64,000 nt of DNA. It comes from Legionella parisiensis (lineage in GTDB: Bacteria; Pseudomonadota; Gammaproteobacteria; Legionellales; Legionellaceae). Location: the NCBI RefSeq assembly GCF_001467945.1, contig NZ_LNYQ01000013.1, forward strand, positions 1,277,404 to 1,341,403, in the 5' to 3' direction. The notes under the pieces were generated by a model. That model had not been told where the DNA came from and made no database searches. It saw nothing but the letters and a program-made list of their open reading frames with translations. This document shows positions 9,526 through 19,116 of this stretch, in pieces (the first letter of the stretch is position 1; each line of letters begins with the position of its first letter). The position numbers and the translations under genes are program-made.

Positions 9526-10195
9526 TTTAGAAAGGTTATGCAGACGATTAAATTACCAATTTAATAACATTGCTTATCTCAAGCAGGCTTTAACGCATTG
9601 TAGTGTGGGTAGTGCAAACTATGAACGTTTCGAGTTTCTTGGAGATTCAATTTTAAGTTTTATAATTGCCAATGAACTGTTTCATCGATTTCCTTTGCAA
9701 AGTGAAGGCCAATTAAGTCGCTTGCGTTCTTTTTTGGTTCGAGGTGAGATGTTGGTTGAGTTGGCTAGAGAAATTGACCTGGGAGATTTTCTTTTTTTAG
9801 GGCAAGGAGAGCTGAAAAGTGGTGGTTTTCGTCGCGCCTCAATTCTTTCTGATGCTATGGAAGCTGTTTTTGCCGCAATTTTTCTTGATGGTGGAATAGA
9901 ATCTGCAAAAAATGTCATTCTGGGATTATATCGTTCCAGACTCGAAGATTCTAATTTAAATGATTGTTTAAAGGATGCGAAAACTCAGCTGCAGGAATAT
10001 TTGCAAGCTGAAAAAATGGCTCTCCCAGAGTACACCTTGACTAAGGTTGAAGGTGATGAGCACAATCAAATATTTTATATAACCTGCACGGTGATAGGAG
10101 CAAAACAAAAAACCTTTGGCCACGGTTCTAACCGTAGAAAAGCAGAACAATTAGCTGCGAAGTTGATGTTGGAACTGTTGCGTAATCCAAAGTAG
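9515..10195 (+). CDS. rnc: ribonuclease III
   Basis: RNase III cleaves double-stranded RNA in rRNA precursors and structured transcripts. The signature ERFEFLGDSILSFIIANELF is present with its catalytic acidic residues, a second acidic cluster follows (ILSDAMEAVFAAIFLDGG), and the C-terminal dsRNA-binding domain begins near residue 153 (DAKTQLQEYLQ). It uses GTG at 9515, overlapping the DUF4845 gene, so coupling is likely. The protein is 226 aa, which is normal. In many relatives era follows rnc; here a 295 bp gap without a recognisable gene follows, then dacB. Confidence 0.95.
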   Translation: MKVDLERLCRRLNYQFNNIAYLKQALTHCSVGSANYERFEFLGDSILSFIIANELFHRFPLQSEGQLSRLRSFLVRGEMLVELAREIDLGDFLFLGQGELKSGGFRRASILSDAMEAVFAAIFLDGGIESAKNVILGLYRSRLEDSNLNDCLKDAKTQLQEYLQAEKMALPEYTLTKVEGDEHNQIFYITCTVIGAKQKTFGHGSNRRKAEQLAAKLMLELLRNPK

Positions 10196-10490
10196 TAAAA
10201 AAGAGTCCAACTTATCGCTCCTCGTGGCGGAGTTACCAATAATTCTGAGGCGTCCCCCAAACTAACTAATAGTACATCAATTACAGTTATTGCTAAAAGG
10301 GCGCTCATTTCTGCAAAGGTAGGGATCTAGAATCTCTCCGCCTCAAAGTGCGGAATACAGGCATTTTGGTTTTATTTGTGTCATTGGCTGTGTTTATCCT
10401 AATTAAAAAGAAATTCAATGGAGCTTGATATAATTAGTGATATCTGACAACTTATTCTCAATGTAATTATTAAGATGATAGGAAGTTACC

Positions 10491-12041
10491 ATGCAAATGA
10501 AACAAAAAACAAAAAAAATATTTTTTAAGTTCGCTGCAATTTTTGTTTTCTTGTTCTCTTCTTCATCCAATGCGGCTAAATCGTTGCCTCAGGATATGCT
10601 CAATGCGATGCAACAACCACGTTATAAAAATGCACAATGGTGGATTGAAGTTAAAGATTTGACTACGCAGGAAACGATTTATCAACTAAATACCAGCCAT
10701 TTATTAATGCCTGCTTCTGTAACTAAATTATTCTCTACTGCAACTGCATTGAACGTTTTAGGTAAAGAATACCGTTTTAAAACACCGGTTTATTTTATTG
10801 GACAACAAAAAAATGGTACGTTAGATGGTAACTTAATTCTCGTCGGCGTAGGCGATTTAGAATTAGGCGGTCGTGTTCATAATGACAAACTCACCTATGG
10901 CTATATCGATCATATTTATGCTAATGATTTGCCGGGTGCATCCATTACCGCTGAAAATCCCCTCAGTGGACTTATCAATCTTGCTCAGCAAATTAAAGCA
11001 AAAGGGATTAAACAAATTAATGGTAATGTATTGGTAGATAACCGTTTATTTGAAACGGAATATCTACGTAATTACACTATTTCTCCAATCATGATTAATG
11101 AGAACCTGTTTGACTTTCAAATTAAATCTACTGCTATGGGCCAAAAAGCTTCAATAAAATGGCGCCCGCAAGTCCCTGGTTATTCAATTGATAATCAGGT
11201 TATCACCGTAGGTGATGGCGGAAAAACCAAAATTGAAATCTCAGCCAATAACGATAACACCGTATTGACTCTAAGAGGGCAAATTACCTCCAATGCAGGG
11301 GAAATATTGAGAGTGTTTCCTATCATTAAACCTGCGACTTTTGCCAGAGAAGCTTTTATCGCTGCTTTAAAACAACAAGATATTGTAGTAAACCTTGATA
11401 ATAAAAATAGCCAGCTCCCCAATGCGGATGTCTATAAGCAACTTACGCCTATAGCACAATATATTTCTCCGCCACTTTCTGAATATATTAAAGTCATTTT
11501 AAAATTAAGTCATAATATAGGCGCCGATTTAATACCGCTTTTATTGGCCCAACACTATAATGAAACATCATTTGCTGACGGCATGTCCCATATAGCGGCA
11601 TTTTTGCTTGATACAGTGGGATTAACGAGAAACGAGTTTGTATTCGGTGATGGCGCTGGTGGAGATACAAACAGAATTCTTTCCAAGGCTGCTATTCAGT
11701 TATTAACGTATATGCACAAACTTCCTGAAGACCAATTTAAACTTTTCTATAATGCGCTACCAACACTGGGTGTTGATGGCAGTATTGCTAAAGCAGCTCA
11801 AAATATTCCTGCAGTAGGAAAAGTTCACGCGAAGACAGGCACATCATTATCTTATGACTTCGCGAACCAACGTTATTATTCCTTTTCAGAAGTACTGTCA
11901 GGATATATTGAAGCGAAAAATGGGCATTTATTTGCATTTATCATTGCAGTATCCAATACCCCTTTGGAAACGCTTGATGATGCTTTTCAAATCCAAAAAG
12001 ACGTTAGCAGGGTTGCCGTTGAAATTTATAATCACTCTTGA
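10491..12041 (+). CDS. dacB: D-alanyl-D-alanine carboxypeptidase/endopeptidase (PBP4 type)
   Basis: This class C penicillin-binding protein trims peptide side chains and cross-links of peptidoglycan in the periplasm. The 516 aa protein starts with a basic, hydrophobic signal peptide ending near SSSNAA. The penicillin-binding triad is complete: SxxK in PASVTKLFSTA, SxN in KLSHNIGADLI and KTG in HAKTGTS. The long insertion between SxxK and SxN is typical of PBP4. An AGGAAG ribosome site precedes the ATG at 10491. It appears monocistronic; no terminator is obvious in the 209 bp that follow. Confidence 0.92.
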   Translation: MQMKQKTKKIFFKFAAIFVFLFSSSSNAAKSLPQDMLNAMQQPRYKNAQWWIEVKDLTTQETIYQLNTSHLLMPASVTKLFSTATALNVLGKEYRFKTPVYFIGQQKNGTLDGNLILVGVGDLELGGRVHNDKLTYGYIDHIYANDLPGASITAENPLSGLINLAQQIKAKGIKQINGNVLVDNRLFETEYLRNYTISPIMINENLFDFQIKSTAMGQKASIKWRPQVPGYSIDNQVITVGDGGKTKIEISANNDNTVLTLRGQITSNAGEILRVFPIIKPATFAREAFIAALKQQDIVVNLDNKNSQLPNADVYKQLTPIAQYISPPLSEYIKVILKLSHNIGADLIPLLLAQHYNETSFADGMSHIAAFLLDTVGLTRNEFVFGDGAGGDTNRILSKAAIQLLTYMHKLPEDQFKLFYNALPTLGVDGSIAKAAQNIPAVGKVHAKTGTSLSYDFANQRYYSFSEVLSGYIEAKNGHLFAFIIAVSNTPLETLDDAFQIQKDVSRVAVEIYNHS

Positions 12042-12250
12042 TTATTATTTATTTTTCAGCATCACTAAGAGAGATTGGCAAGCTGTAAAAATTTCATTTT
12101 CCAAACATTCAACTAGGGTGGGGTTGATGAACATAAATTGTTTATACTACTGAGCAAAGTAAAAAAATAGCACAAGCCTCTAACTGATGAAATCAGAGCA
12201 ATTGTGAAGTTGATAGTGAACCTTTCAATACAGATGGTAAGAGAGCTTTA

Positions 12251-12829
12251 TTAATAGTCCAGCCTCTCACTAGGCTCACTTCCATATTCAGGCAAGGGAG
12301 AATGCTCAACTGCTGCTTGATTTAATACACATATGGAAACTTTGACATTATCACTAAACTTATCAGGATTGACGTCTCCATTTAAATAATTTACTTTTGA
12401 AACCTCATCCCATCCCTTTACATTTTGGAGAAAATCCTCTCGATCATCTAATTCAGCAACAATCTGTCTATCTGGATCAATAAGATAAGCATTGCTGTTT
12501 TCATCTATGTAGATAATGTAGGCATGATCTAAATCATCACTTTCTAGACTAACTAACATTAGTTCACCTGGTTTTAATTCTTGAATTTTATCAAAAAAAT
12601 CGATTGGGTTTTCGGTTGTTACGTCCTCATTGCCATGTTGATAATGAACACGTTCTTCTATAGGATCGTTGCCTCCTTCATGAGCCGGAATCTCTCTGGG
12701 TTCAACACCTTGAAGCAAAACGCGCGCTCCTTCTATTGCACACCACTGACAGTTTCCTTGGTTTTTAGGAACTCCATGTTCGTTTAGGGGATTAATTTTT
12801 TTAAGTTTCGCGAGCAATTCTTCTTTCAT
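12251..12829 (-). CDS. papain-fold protein, candidate glutamine deamidase effector
   Basis: I do not recognise a named gene, but the layout matches the papain-fold toxin 1 (Tox-PL glutamine deamidase) family. The start of the domain reads NPLNEHGVPKNQGNCQWCA, then ARVLLQG; it has GELMLVSLE before DHAYIIYID, and then NAYLIDPDRQ. The predicted catalytic triad is C27, H102 and D118. There is no signal peptide and the 192 aa protein is acidic, ending in a polar, Glu-containing tail (SEPSERLDY) that would suit Dot/Icm export. The frame extends to 12931, but ATG at 12827-12829 has a GAGA site about 7 bases upstream and fits the domain. It stands alone between dacB and the ABC-F gene. The effector role is inference. 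Confidence 0.7.
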   Translation of the reverse strand: MKEELLAKLKKINPLNEHGVPKNQGNCQWCAIEGARVLLQGVEPREIPAHEGGNDPIEERVHYQHGNEDVTTENPIDFFDKIQELKPGELMLVSLESDDLDHAYIIYIDENSNAYLIDPDRQIVAELDDREDFLQNVKGWDEVSKVNYLNGDVNPDKFSDNVKVSICVLNQAAVEHSPLPEYGSEPSERLDY

Positions 12830-13011
12830 AATAGTCTCGTTTAAACAGTTGATGTTTAAATTATAGACCATTGGGGATGCTGTATAATGAGCAAAAATAA
12901 AGTTCATAAGAAAAGATATATTATGTGGCACTGGAGTGCAGAGCGCTATAAAACTGGAGCAGTGGACTAATTTATCCTCAGGTTCCTTTAAATCTAAGCT
13001 ACAAATTTGAA

Positions 13012-14856
13012 CTAATTTTCCAAGCTGCTGCTAATTTCTAGCCATTCTTCTTCAGCCTGATTTAAAGAGGCGTGTGTGGATGTGCGCTTTTGAACTAATT
13101 GACTGAGTTTATTTTGTTGCGCACTGTTTTCATAAAGAGTGGCATCGCCCAGTTGGGCATCCAGTTGAGAAATTTCACTTTGATAGTGTTCAATTAATTG
13201 TTCCAATTTTTTCAGGCGATTTTGTAACGTTTTCTTTTCTTTATAATCAGTTACCGGTGAAGCAATTGTATTTTCTTTAATTGCATCTTTAGTTTGTAGC
13301 CAGGAATAATAATCATCCAGGTCACCATCAAAAGCTTGAACTTTTTGCTGGTATACTAGAAAGAAATTATCCACGCTGGTTTTGAGCATATGACGGTCAT
13401 GGGAAATCAGAATTAATGCACCTTCATAACTTTGTAATGCAAGCTCAATGGCAGATCGCATCCCAAGATCCAAATGGTTTGTTGGTTCATCAAGCAGGAG
13501 CAGATTAGGTTTAAGCCAAACAAGTTTTGCTAAAGCCAAGCGTGCCTTTTCACCACCGGAAAAGTGATTTATAGGTTGTACTGCCATATCACCAGTAAAA
13601 TTAAAACCGCCCAAAAAATCACGAATCGTTTGTTCACGTACTTCTGGCGATAAAATTTGAATTGTTTCTACAGGGCTTAAATTGCAGTCTAATTGCTCTA
13701 ATTGATGTTGCGCATAATATCCAATTTTCAAATGTGCTGAACGGTGAATCGCACCATTCAAAGGAGTTAAAGAACCGGTTAATGTTTTAATTAAAGTTGA
13801 CTTTCCTTCACCATTAGGCCCTAGTAGGGCTACCCGGTCGCCAGGGTTGAGTGAAAGATTAATTTTTTTTAGAATCGGTTTTTCAGTTTGGTACCCTGCA
13901 TCAACCATATTGCATTGAATTAATGGATTCCCTGCCCGCGGACAAAGGAAAAAATCAAAAGAAAAAGGTGAGTCAACTTGCGCTGCAGCAATAATTTCCA
14001 TTCTCTCTATGGCTTTAATACGCCCTTGAGCTTGTTTTGCCTTAGTTGCTTTTGCTTTAAAACGATTTACAAAGGACATCATATGATTGATTTTGGTTTG
14101 TTGTTTTTCATACATCGATTGTTGTAATGCCAATTGTTGTGCATGTGTTTTTTCAAAAGAACTGTAATTGCCACTGTAAAGAGTTAGATTTTGTTTCTCA
14201 ATATGTAAAATATGTGTAACAAAAGCATCTAGAAACTCGCGATCATGAGAAATAAGAATAATAGTGCTGGGACATTGCTTTAAAAAGCGTTCCAGCCAAA
14301 AAATTGCTTCCATATCCAAATGGTTGGTAGGCTCATCCAGTAAAAGCAAATCAGCCGGTTTCATTAAACAACGAGCCAGGCTTAAACGCATTCGCCAGCC
14401 GCCGGAAAAACTATTTACTGATGCATGTTGTTGCTCGCCTCTAAAACCAAGTCCAGCCATAATCGTAGCTGCCTGAGCTGGTTTACTGTAGCCCCCTGTA
14501 TGACTTAATTCTTCATGGCATGCGAGTACTTCAGCATCATTACCCATAGTTTCTGCTTCTTGCAAGCGATGGAGTAACTTCATATAACGGTTATCACCGC
14601 CTAAGACAAAATCCAATGCTTTTTCATCGCTGTCAGGTAATTGCTGAGATAAATGACTGATCGAGAGTTGAGGATTAATTAAAAATTCACCCGAATCCGG
14701 AATTAATTTTCCTAATAAAAAATCAAATAATGTTGATTTGCCGCAACCATTATGACCGATAAGACCTATTTTTTGCTTTTCATACAGAGTGGTATTAACT
14801 TTATCCAATAAAATTTTAGTGCCACGACTAAGAGTAATTTGACGAAGAGTAAGCAT
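13012..14856 (-). CDS. ABC-F family ATP-binding protein (YheS-like)
   Basis: ABC-F proteins are cytosolic double ATPases that act on ribosomes; they have no membrane domain. The 614 aa protein has two nucleotide-binding domains. Domain 1 has Walker A GHNGCGKST, signature FSGGWRMRLSLAR and Walker B LLLLDEPTNHLD. Domain 2 has GPNGEGKST, FSGGEKARLALAK and another LLLLDEPTNHLD. The linker between them is basic and helical, and a C-terminal coiled coil (about 530-610) follows. The RMRLSLAR signature and the overall length favour the YheS subgroup over Uup or EttA. Its cellular role is not known with certainty. Confidence 0.88.
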   Translation of the reverse strand: MLTLRQITLSRGTKILLDKVNTTLYEKQKIGLIGHNGCGKSTLFDFLLGKLIPDSGEFLINPQLSISHLSQQLPDSDEKALDFVLGGDNRYMKLLHRLQEAETMGNDAEVLACHEELSHTGGYSKPAQAATIMAGLGFRGEQQHASVNSFSGGWRMRLSLARCLMKPADLLLLDEPTNHLDMEAIFWLERFLKQCPSTIILISHDREFLDAFVTHILHIEKQNLTLYSGNYSSFEKTHAQQLALQQSMYEKQQTKINHMMSFVNRFKAKATKAKQAQGRIKAIERMEIIAAAQVDSPFSFDFFLCPRAGNPLIQCNMVDAGYQTEKPILKKINLSLNPGDRVALLGPNGEGKSTLIKTLTGSLTPLNGAIHRSAHLKIGYYAQHQLEQLDCNLSPVETIQILSPEVREQTIRDFLGGFNFTGDMAVQPINHFSGGEKARLALAKLVWLKPNLLLLDEPTNHLDLGMRSAIELALQSYEGALILISHDRHMLKTSVDNFFLVYQQKVQAFDGDLDDYYSWLQTKDAIKENTIASPVTDYKEKKTLQNRLKKLEQLIEHYQSEISQLDAQLGDATLYENSAQQNKLSQLVQKRTSTHASLNQAEEEWLEISSSLEN

Positions 14857-14901
14857 GATAAATCTTTAGCTACAAATGAATTAATTTTAACATAAAAATA
14901 T

Positions 14902-16134
14902 CTAGCTTGGTTCGGGCTCTATAGTTTTTTTCCTGGCTGATTTGTAACGAGCCTGTTTCTCGATATCAATGTAGCGATCAGTTGTTGCACTGGAACTGTG
15001 GCCAGCATCATCTCGTACATGTTCACGAGGACGAATTTTAACATCTTCAGAAATGCCAGTATGCCTTAACCAGTGGACAGTGGCTGCAGCTAAATTATCA
15101 GCTTCCTCAATATGTCCTTTTATCCTCAGTTGCTCACCAGCCAAATCAAAACAGCGCTGAATGATTCTTCGTATTGGTGCTGTGTCACTCATTGGACCGT
15201 TACCACGAATTTTTGGAATAAGGGGTGTATTATCAGCAGGAGAGGGGAGAGGGGATAACCCGAGGAAACGACGCCATCGCATTAAACTCTCTAACATTGC
15301 ATCGCTTACAGCGATTTGCCTCTCTTTATTTCCTTTACTCACAGTGGTAAACCACCAGTGGCCGTTACTGTCTTTGGAAAAATCATTCATGCTCGGGATC
15401 CAGCGATCGCTTGCGGCCAGTTCAGATATGCGTAAATACATACCGAACAACATACTCAGCATGAAGCGAGTACGTTCATGTTTCAAGGGAGATTCCTCTG
15501 CAAGGGATTCTGCAGCTTCCAATACAGCTCTCCATTGAACCAAACTAAGTCTGCGTATGGGGGCATTATGTTGTCTCTTTCGAATAAATTTACTTTTTTG
15601 ACGAATTAGAGCAACCGGATTAGAAACCAAATACTCTTCAGCAATTAAAAAATTAAACAAAGTACTTAAAATAGCAAATATCTCTTGAATAGCTCCTTGA
15701 GATAAATTGAATTGCTCAATCTCAGGCTTGAGTCCATTTTTTATTGCAGATTTACTTAATGTCACTACAAAAGGTTTCCACTCTTCATTAGGAATACGTT
15801 TTCCTTCCTTTTCAATAAAACGAGGTACTTTTTTTAAACTGATCCATGATTTTGGTGGATTTTGACAAAAACGAATGTATTGCTCTATATCTTCGCGCTT
15901 CAATTCGTTTATTGTAGTTTTTCTAATTAACCAGGACCATTGTAATAAGCGTTCAGTTTCTCTGCGGTAACTGTTAAATGTGCCTTGACTACCGGTATAG
16001 CTTTTCAGAAAATTTAAAGCATAATTAAAATCATTTCGAAAGCACATATCTGGCAATATGACATGTTCATGATTTTTATGTAAGTGATTCATATTGTCGA
16101 AGATAGGAAGTAGTTTAAATTTCATAATATTCAT
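14902..16134 (-). CDS. tyrosine recombinase/phage-type integrase
   Basis: This site-specific recombinase has a SAM-like N-terminal core-binding domain (TFNSYRRETERLLQWSWL) and a C-terminal catalytic domain. All catalytic residues are visible: Arg in YLRISEL, Lys in VSKGNKERQ, HWLRHTG (HxxR), the GHSS His and the nucleophile Tyr in TTDRYID. It therefore looks active. The frame opens at 16287, but the first 50 codons look non-coding. I use ATG at 16132-16134 (410 aa); ATGs at 16125 and 16092 are equally possible. It lies just 5' of a tRNA-Pro gene and points away from it, with no other phage or island genes around, so it may be a remnant or a domesticated enzyme. Confidence 0.82.
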   Translation of the reverse strand: MNIMKFKLLPIFDNMNHLHKNHEHVILPDMCFRNDFNYALNFLKSYTGSQGTFNSYRRETERLLQWSWLIRKTTINELKREDIEQYIRFCQNPPKSWISLKKVPRFIEKEGKRIPNEEWKPFVVTLSKSAIKNGLKPEIEQFNLSQGAIQEIFAILSTLFNFLIAEEYLVSNPVALIRQKSKFIRKRQHNAPIRRLSLVQWRAVLEAAESLAEESPLKHERTRFMLSMLFGMYLRISELAASDRWIPSMNDFSKDSNGHWWFTTVSKGNKERQIAVSDAMLESLMRWRRFLGLSPLPSPADNTPLIPKIRGNGPMSDTAPIRRIIQRCFDLAGEQLRIKGHIEEADNLAAATVHWLRHTGISEDVKIRPREHVRDDAGHSSSATTDRYIDIEKQARYKSARKKTIEPEPS

Positions 16135-16373
16135 GAAGAAATCAATTATAATTCCTAATGCTAGCTCAAAAGAGATGAAGTTACGAGTAGGAGTAGGAGT
16201 ATAAAGTATTTGTATGCACACTCGGCTTTGTGTTTCAAAAAATATCGATTTGTTCAAGAGAGATAAGTATCTTCTCGCATAATGCAAAATTAATGAAAAT
16301 TAAATGATTTAAGATATTGACCTTGATGAAAGCACCTAGTATCATCTGCGCTCTGTCCTTGGGACGGGTTTTA

Positions 16374-16450
16374 CGGGGTGTAGCGCAGTCTGGTAGCGCG
16401 CCTGCTTTGGGAGCAGGATGTCGGGGGTTCGAATCCCTCCACCCCGACCA
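16374..16450 (+). tRNA. tRNA-Pro (TGG)
   Basis: A 77-base cloverleaf starts CGGGGTG and ends CACCCCGACCA, with CCA encoded. The anticodon stem CCTGC/GCAGG encloses TTTGGGA, giving anticodon TGG. The T arm has GGTTCGAATCC. It is the first of four tRNAs in tandem. Confidence 0.97.
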
Positions 16451-16454
16451 AGAT

Positions 16455-16531
16455 GCGCCCGTAGCTCATCTGGATAGAGCATCGGCCTTCTAAGCCGAGG
16501 GTAGCAGGTTCGAATCCTGCCGGGCGTGCCA
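16455..16531 (+). tRNA. tRNA-Arg (TCT)
   Basis: A 77-base cloverleaf pairs GCGCCCG with CGGGCGT, then GCCA. The anticodon loop is CTTCTAA, giving TCT. It follows tRNA-Pro by four bases, so both are surely processed from one transcript. Confidence 0.97.
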
Positions 16532-16573
16532 GCCCAGATCTTGTTCATAAGAATTTCTGGTAGAAAGTATTAT

Positions 16574-16650
16574 GGTGAGCGTAGCTCAGTTGGTAGAGCC
16601 CCGGGTTGTGATCCCGGTTGTCGTGGGTTCGAGTCCCATCGTTCACCCCA
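16574..16650 (+). tRNA. tRNA-His (GTG)
   Basis: The acceptor stem GTGAGCG pairs with CGTTCAC. The extra G at 16574 is the G-1 that pairs with C73 and marks tRNA-His. The anticodon loop contains GTG and CCA is encoded. Confidence 0.97.
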
Positions 16651-16732
16651 TTTGAGAAAATATGGTTTATCGCTAAAGATTTATCTGAGTCTTTACAAGA
16701 CCGAATTACTGATTGATAATCCAACCTGATTT

Positions 16733-16817
16733 GCGAAAGTGGCGGAATTGGTAGACGCACTGGATTTAGGTTCCAGCGGGGCGACCCGTGAGAGTTCGAG
16801 TCTCTCCTTTCGCACCA
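16733..16817 (+). tRNA. tRNA-Leu (TAG)
   Basis: An 85-base class II tRNA with acceptor stem GCGAAAG/CTTTCGC and a long variable arm. The anticodon stem CTGGA/TCCAG encloses TTTAGGT, giving TAG. CCA is encoded. It ends 31 bases before the tig start, as in a mixed tRNA-mRNA transcript. Confidence 0.97.
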
Positions 16818-16848
16818 TTACATTATAAATTCCAAAGAGGTGAAATTG

Positions 16849-18186
16849 ATGCAAGTTTCTGTTGAGACCCTAAAAGGTTTGGAACGTAAGGTAACAGTTT
16901 CTGTACCTTCAGAGAAAGTTGAGGAAGAAGTGAGCTTACGTCTCAAGAATCTTGCTCGCAAAGCTAAAATTGATGGTTTTCGTCCTGGTAAAGTACCTAT
17001 GCATGTTGTCGTCAGCCGCTACTCTCAAAGTGTTCGTGAAGAGGTTGCGCGCGAGATGGTTCAATCTACATTATTCGAAGCATTACAAAAAAATGAATTG
17101 ATTCCTGCTGGTTATCCCCATGTAGAACCTGAGCAAATAGAGAAAGGGAAAGATTTTAAATATAGTGCAACATTTGAAGTCATGCCTGCATTTGAGATTG
17201 CTGAATTAAATCAGGCAGCAGTCGAACTAGATCGTTCAGAAGTAACTGATAAAGATGTTGAAAGCATGCTGGATAAACTTCGTGAACAAAATAAAGAATG
17301 GCATGATGTATCTCGAGCCGTCAAAAAAGGTGACAAAGTCGTTATCGATTTTGAAGGTTATCTCGGTGATAAACTTTTTGATGGTGGCAGTGCTAAAGAA
17401 CATGAATTGATTCTTGGTTCTGGATCAATGATTCCTGGCTTTGAGGATGGAATTATTGGTAATAAAAAAGAGAAAGATTTTGATATTAAAGTAACTTTTC
17501 CTGAAGATTATGGCCATAAAGAATTAGCAGGTAAAGAAGCTGTTTTCAAAATTAAGATTCATAATGTCATGGAAGGAAAACTTCCTGAACTTAATGATGA
17601 GTTTGCAGCGAAGTTTAATATCAAAGAAGGTGGTGTGGACGCGCTGAAAAAAGACATTAAAGAAAATATGACTCGTGAGTTAGAGCGTCGCGTGAGCATG
17701 ATGAACAGGGAAAAGATGTTTGATAAATTAATGGAAGTAAACACCATTGAATTGCCAATGGCTTTAATTGACAAAGAAATCGAACATCTGAAACATGATA
17801 TGTATCATCGTCTTTTTGGGCATGAACATCACGAGAATGAACAAATCCCTGATTTCCCGCGAGAGCTTTTCGAAGAGCAGGCAAAACGACGTGTTCATCT
17901 TGGCTTACTCTTTTCCGAGTATGTTAAAAAGCATCAAATCGTCGCTGATAAAGATAAAGTGAATGCAATGATTGAACGATTTGCTAGTGCTTATGAAAAT
18001 CCTGATGAGCTTCGTGCCTGGTATCAAAATAGCAAAGAACACATGGCTGAAATTGAAGCACTTGTTATGGAAGAAATGGTTGCAGATAAAATCGCTGAGG
18101 ATGCAAAAGTTAAATATAAAAACAAAGATTATGATTCAGTAATGAATCCTAAACCAGCTGAAGCGACAGAGAAAAAAGGAGAGTAA
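16849..18186 (+). CDS. tig: trigger factor
   Basis: Trigger factor is the ribosome-bound chaperone and prolyl isomerase that meets nascent chains. The 445 aa protein has the N-terminal ribosome-binding domain with the loop [12 protein letters not shown], a central FKBP-type isomerase domain (about 160-250, with [17 protein letters not shown] and [15 protein letters not shown]) and a helical C-terminal chaperone domain. A GTG at 16840 is in frame, but AGAGGTGA at 16836-16843 is correctly spaced for ATG at 16849, which gives the family-typical [15 protein letters not shown] start. It heads the tig-clpP pair, with 4 bp before clpP, a widely conserved order. Confidence 0.96.
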   Translation: MQVSVETLKGLERKVTVSVPSEKVEEEVSLRLKNLARKAKIDGFRPGKVPMHVVVSRYSQSVREEVAREMVQSTLFEALQKNELIPAGYPHVEPEQIEKGKDFKYSATFEVMPAFEIAELNQAAVELDRSEVTDKDVESMLDKLREQNKEWHDVSRAVKKGDKVVIDFEGYLGDKLFDGGSAKEHELILGSGSMIPGFEDGIIGNKKEKDFDIKVTFPEDYGHKELAGKEAVFKIKIHNVMEGKLPELNDEFAAKFNIKEGGVDALKKDIKENMTRELERRVSMMNREKMFDKLMEVNTIELPMALIDKEIEHLKHDMYHRLFGHEHHENEQIPDFPRELFEEQAKRRVHLGLLFSEYVKKHQIVADKDKVNAMIERFASAYENPDELRAWYQNSKEHMAEIEALVMEEMVADKIAEDAKVKYKNKDYDSVMNPKPAEATEKKGE

Positions 18187-18190
18187 TTAT

Positions 18191-18829
18191 ATGTCGGGCT
18201 ATTCAGAGAACATAATTCGTAATGCCAGTGGATTAGTCCCAATGGTTATTGAGCAAACCTCACGAGGTGAGCGTTCATATGATATTTACTCAAGATTATT
18301 GAAAGAACGCATCATCTTTCTTTTGGGTGAAGTTGAAGATCATATGGCTAATTTGGTGGTTGCTCAATTGTTGTTTCTTGAGTCTGAAAACCCTGAAAAG
18401 GATATTTCTCTCTATATTAATTCACCAGGAGGGGTTGTAACTGCTGGCCTGGCAATTTACGATACCATCCAGTTTATTAAACCTGATGTAAGTACCTTAT
18501 GCATAGGACAAGCAGCAAGTGCTGCTGCCCTGTTACTTTGTGCTGGATCTGACGGTAAAAGATTCTGTTTGCCAAACTCACGAGTAATGATTCACCAGCC
18601 TTTAGGGGGGTATCGTGGTCAAGCAACTGATATCGAAATTCATGCGCGCGAGACCCTAGCTGTAAGAGAGCGTTTAAACACTATTATGGCAAAGCATACT
18701 AAAAAGACACCAGAGCAAATTATGCACGATACCGAGCGTGATAATTTTATGAGTGCTACACAAGCTGTTGAGTACGGCTTAGTTGATAAAGTGCTTTATG
18801 ATCGAGAGTCAGTAAGTAAAGCAGAGTAA
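18191..18829 (+). CDS. clpP: ATP-dependent Clp protease proteolytic subunit
   Basis: ClpP forms the two-ring tetradecameric chamber that degrades proteins fed by ClpX or ClpA. The 212 aa protein carries the catalytic triad S110 ([12 protein letters not shown]), H135 ([10 protein letters not shown]) and D184 (DTERDNF). The residues after the catalytic Ser are AAALLL where E. coli has MGAFLL, a mild change next to the active site. The N-terminus is processed in the family, and the sequence before [10 protein letters not shown] is a plausible propeptide. It is separated from tig by 4 bp and from clpX by 287 bp, which contain a repeat. Confidence 0.97.
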   Translation: MSGYSENIIRNASGLVPMVIEQTSRGERSYDIYSRLLKERIIFLLGEVEDHMANLVVAQLLFLESENPEKDISLYINSPGGVVTAGLAIYDTIQFIKPDVSTLCIGQAASAAALLLCAGSDGKRFCLPNSRVMIHQPLGGYRGQATDIEIHARETLAVRERLNTIMAKHTKKTPEQIMHDTERDNFMSATQAVEYGLVDKVLYDRESVSKAE

Positions 18830-18869
18830 TTTTTTTCTTTAAATTTAAAGAACTGAACTATAATGTATC

Positions 18870-18946
18870 GTAGCTTGGGTATAATGAAGCGGAATCTGGG
18901 TTTGAGGTTCTGATTAGCGGGTTTCGCTTTACTGCACCCAAGGCTA
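18870..18946. repeat. imperfect palindromic intergenic repeat
   Basis: A 77 bp element between clpP and clpX has arms GTAGCTTGGGT (18870-18880) and ACCCAAGGCTA (18936-18946). The pairing continues inward imperfectly through GAAGCGGAA and TTTCGCTT. The element is GC-richer than its surroundings. Shorter relatives that keep the TTGGGT/ACCCA or GCCTGGG/CCCGGGTTAC core occur at 42227 and 62263. It resembles the small palindromic repeats common in gammaproteobacteria and may act as a processing or termination signal. Confidence 0.6.
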
Positions 18947-19116
18947 GGAATGCGATAGGGGATTCTTTTTATATTGATTCATTATTACTTCTTCGTATTT
19001 TTGCTTTATTTTTAAAAAAAATGCACTGAATAACAGTGGCATATCTTTTTCTGATTGACTAATATTTTACATATATTATCTATTTTCCGATAATCGTTGT
19101 AAGAAGGGGTTTGGTT

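Noticed and set aside
10075..10308. 77-codon minus-strand frame starting MSALLAITVIDVLL
   Set aside because: It overlaps the 3' end of rnc antisense, the similarity is only to generic hydrophobic sequence, and no ribosome site was found.
11854..12153. Plus-strand frame at the end of dacB
   Set aside because: It shifts out of the PBP4 frame and overlaps it by nearly 190 bases; no start site.
16374..16450. tRNA-Pro as an integrated element's attachment site
   Set aside because: No second copy of the tRNA 3' end was noticed nearby and no island genes lie between, so there is no support beyond the adjacent integrase.
16342..16760. Open frames on the minus strand across the tRNA cluster
   Set aside because: They lie over tRNA genes and are artefacts of their sequences.
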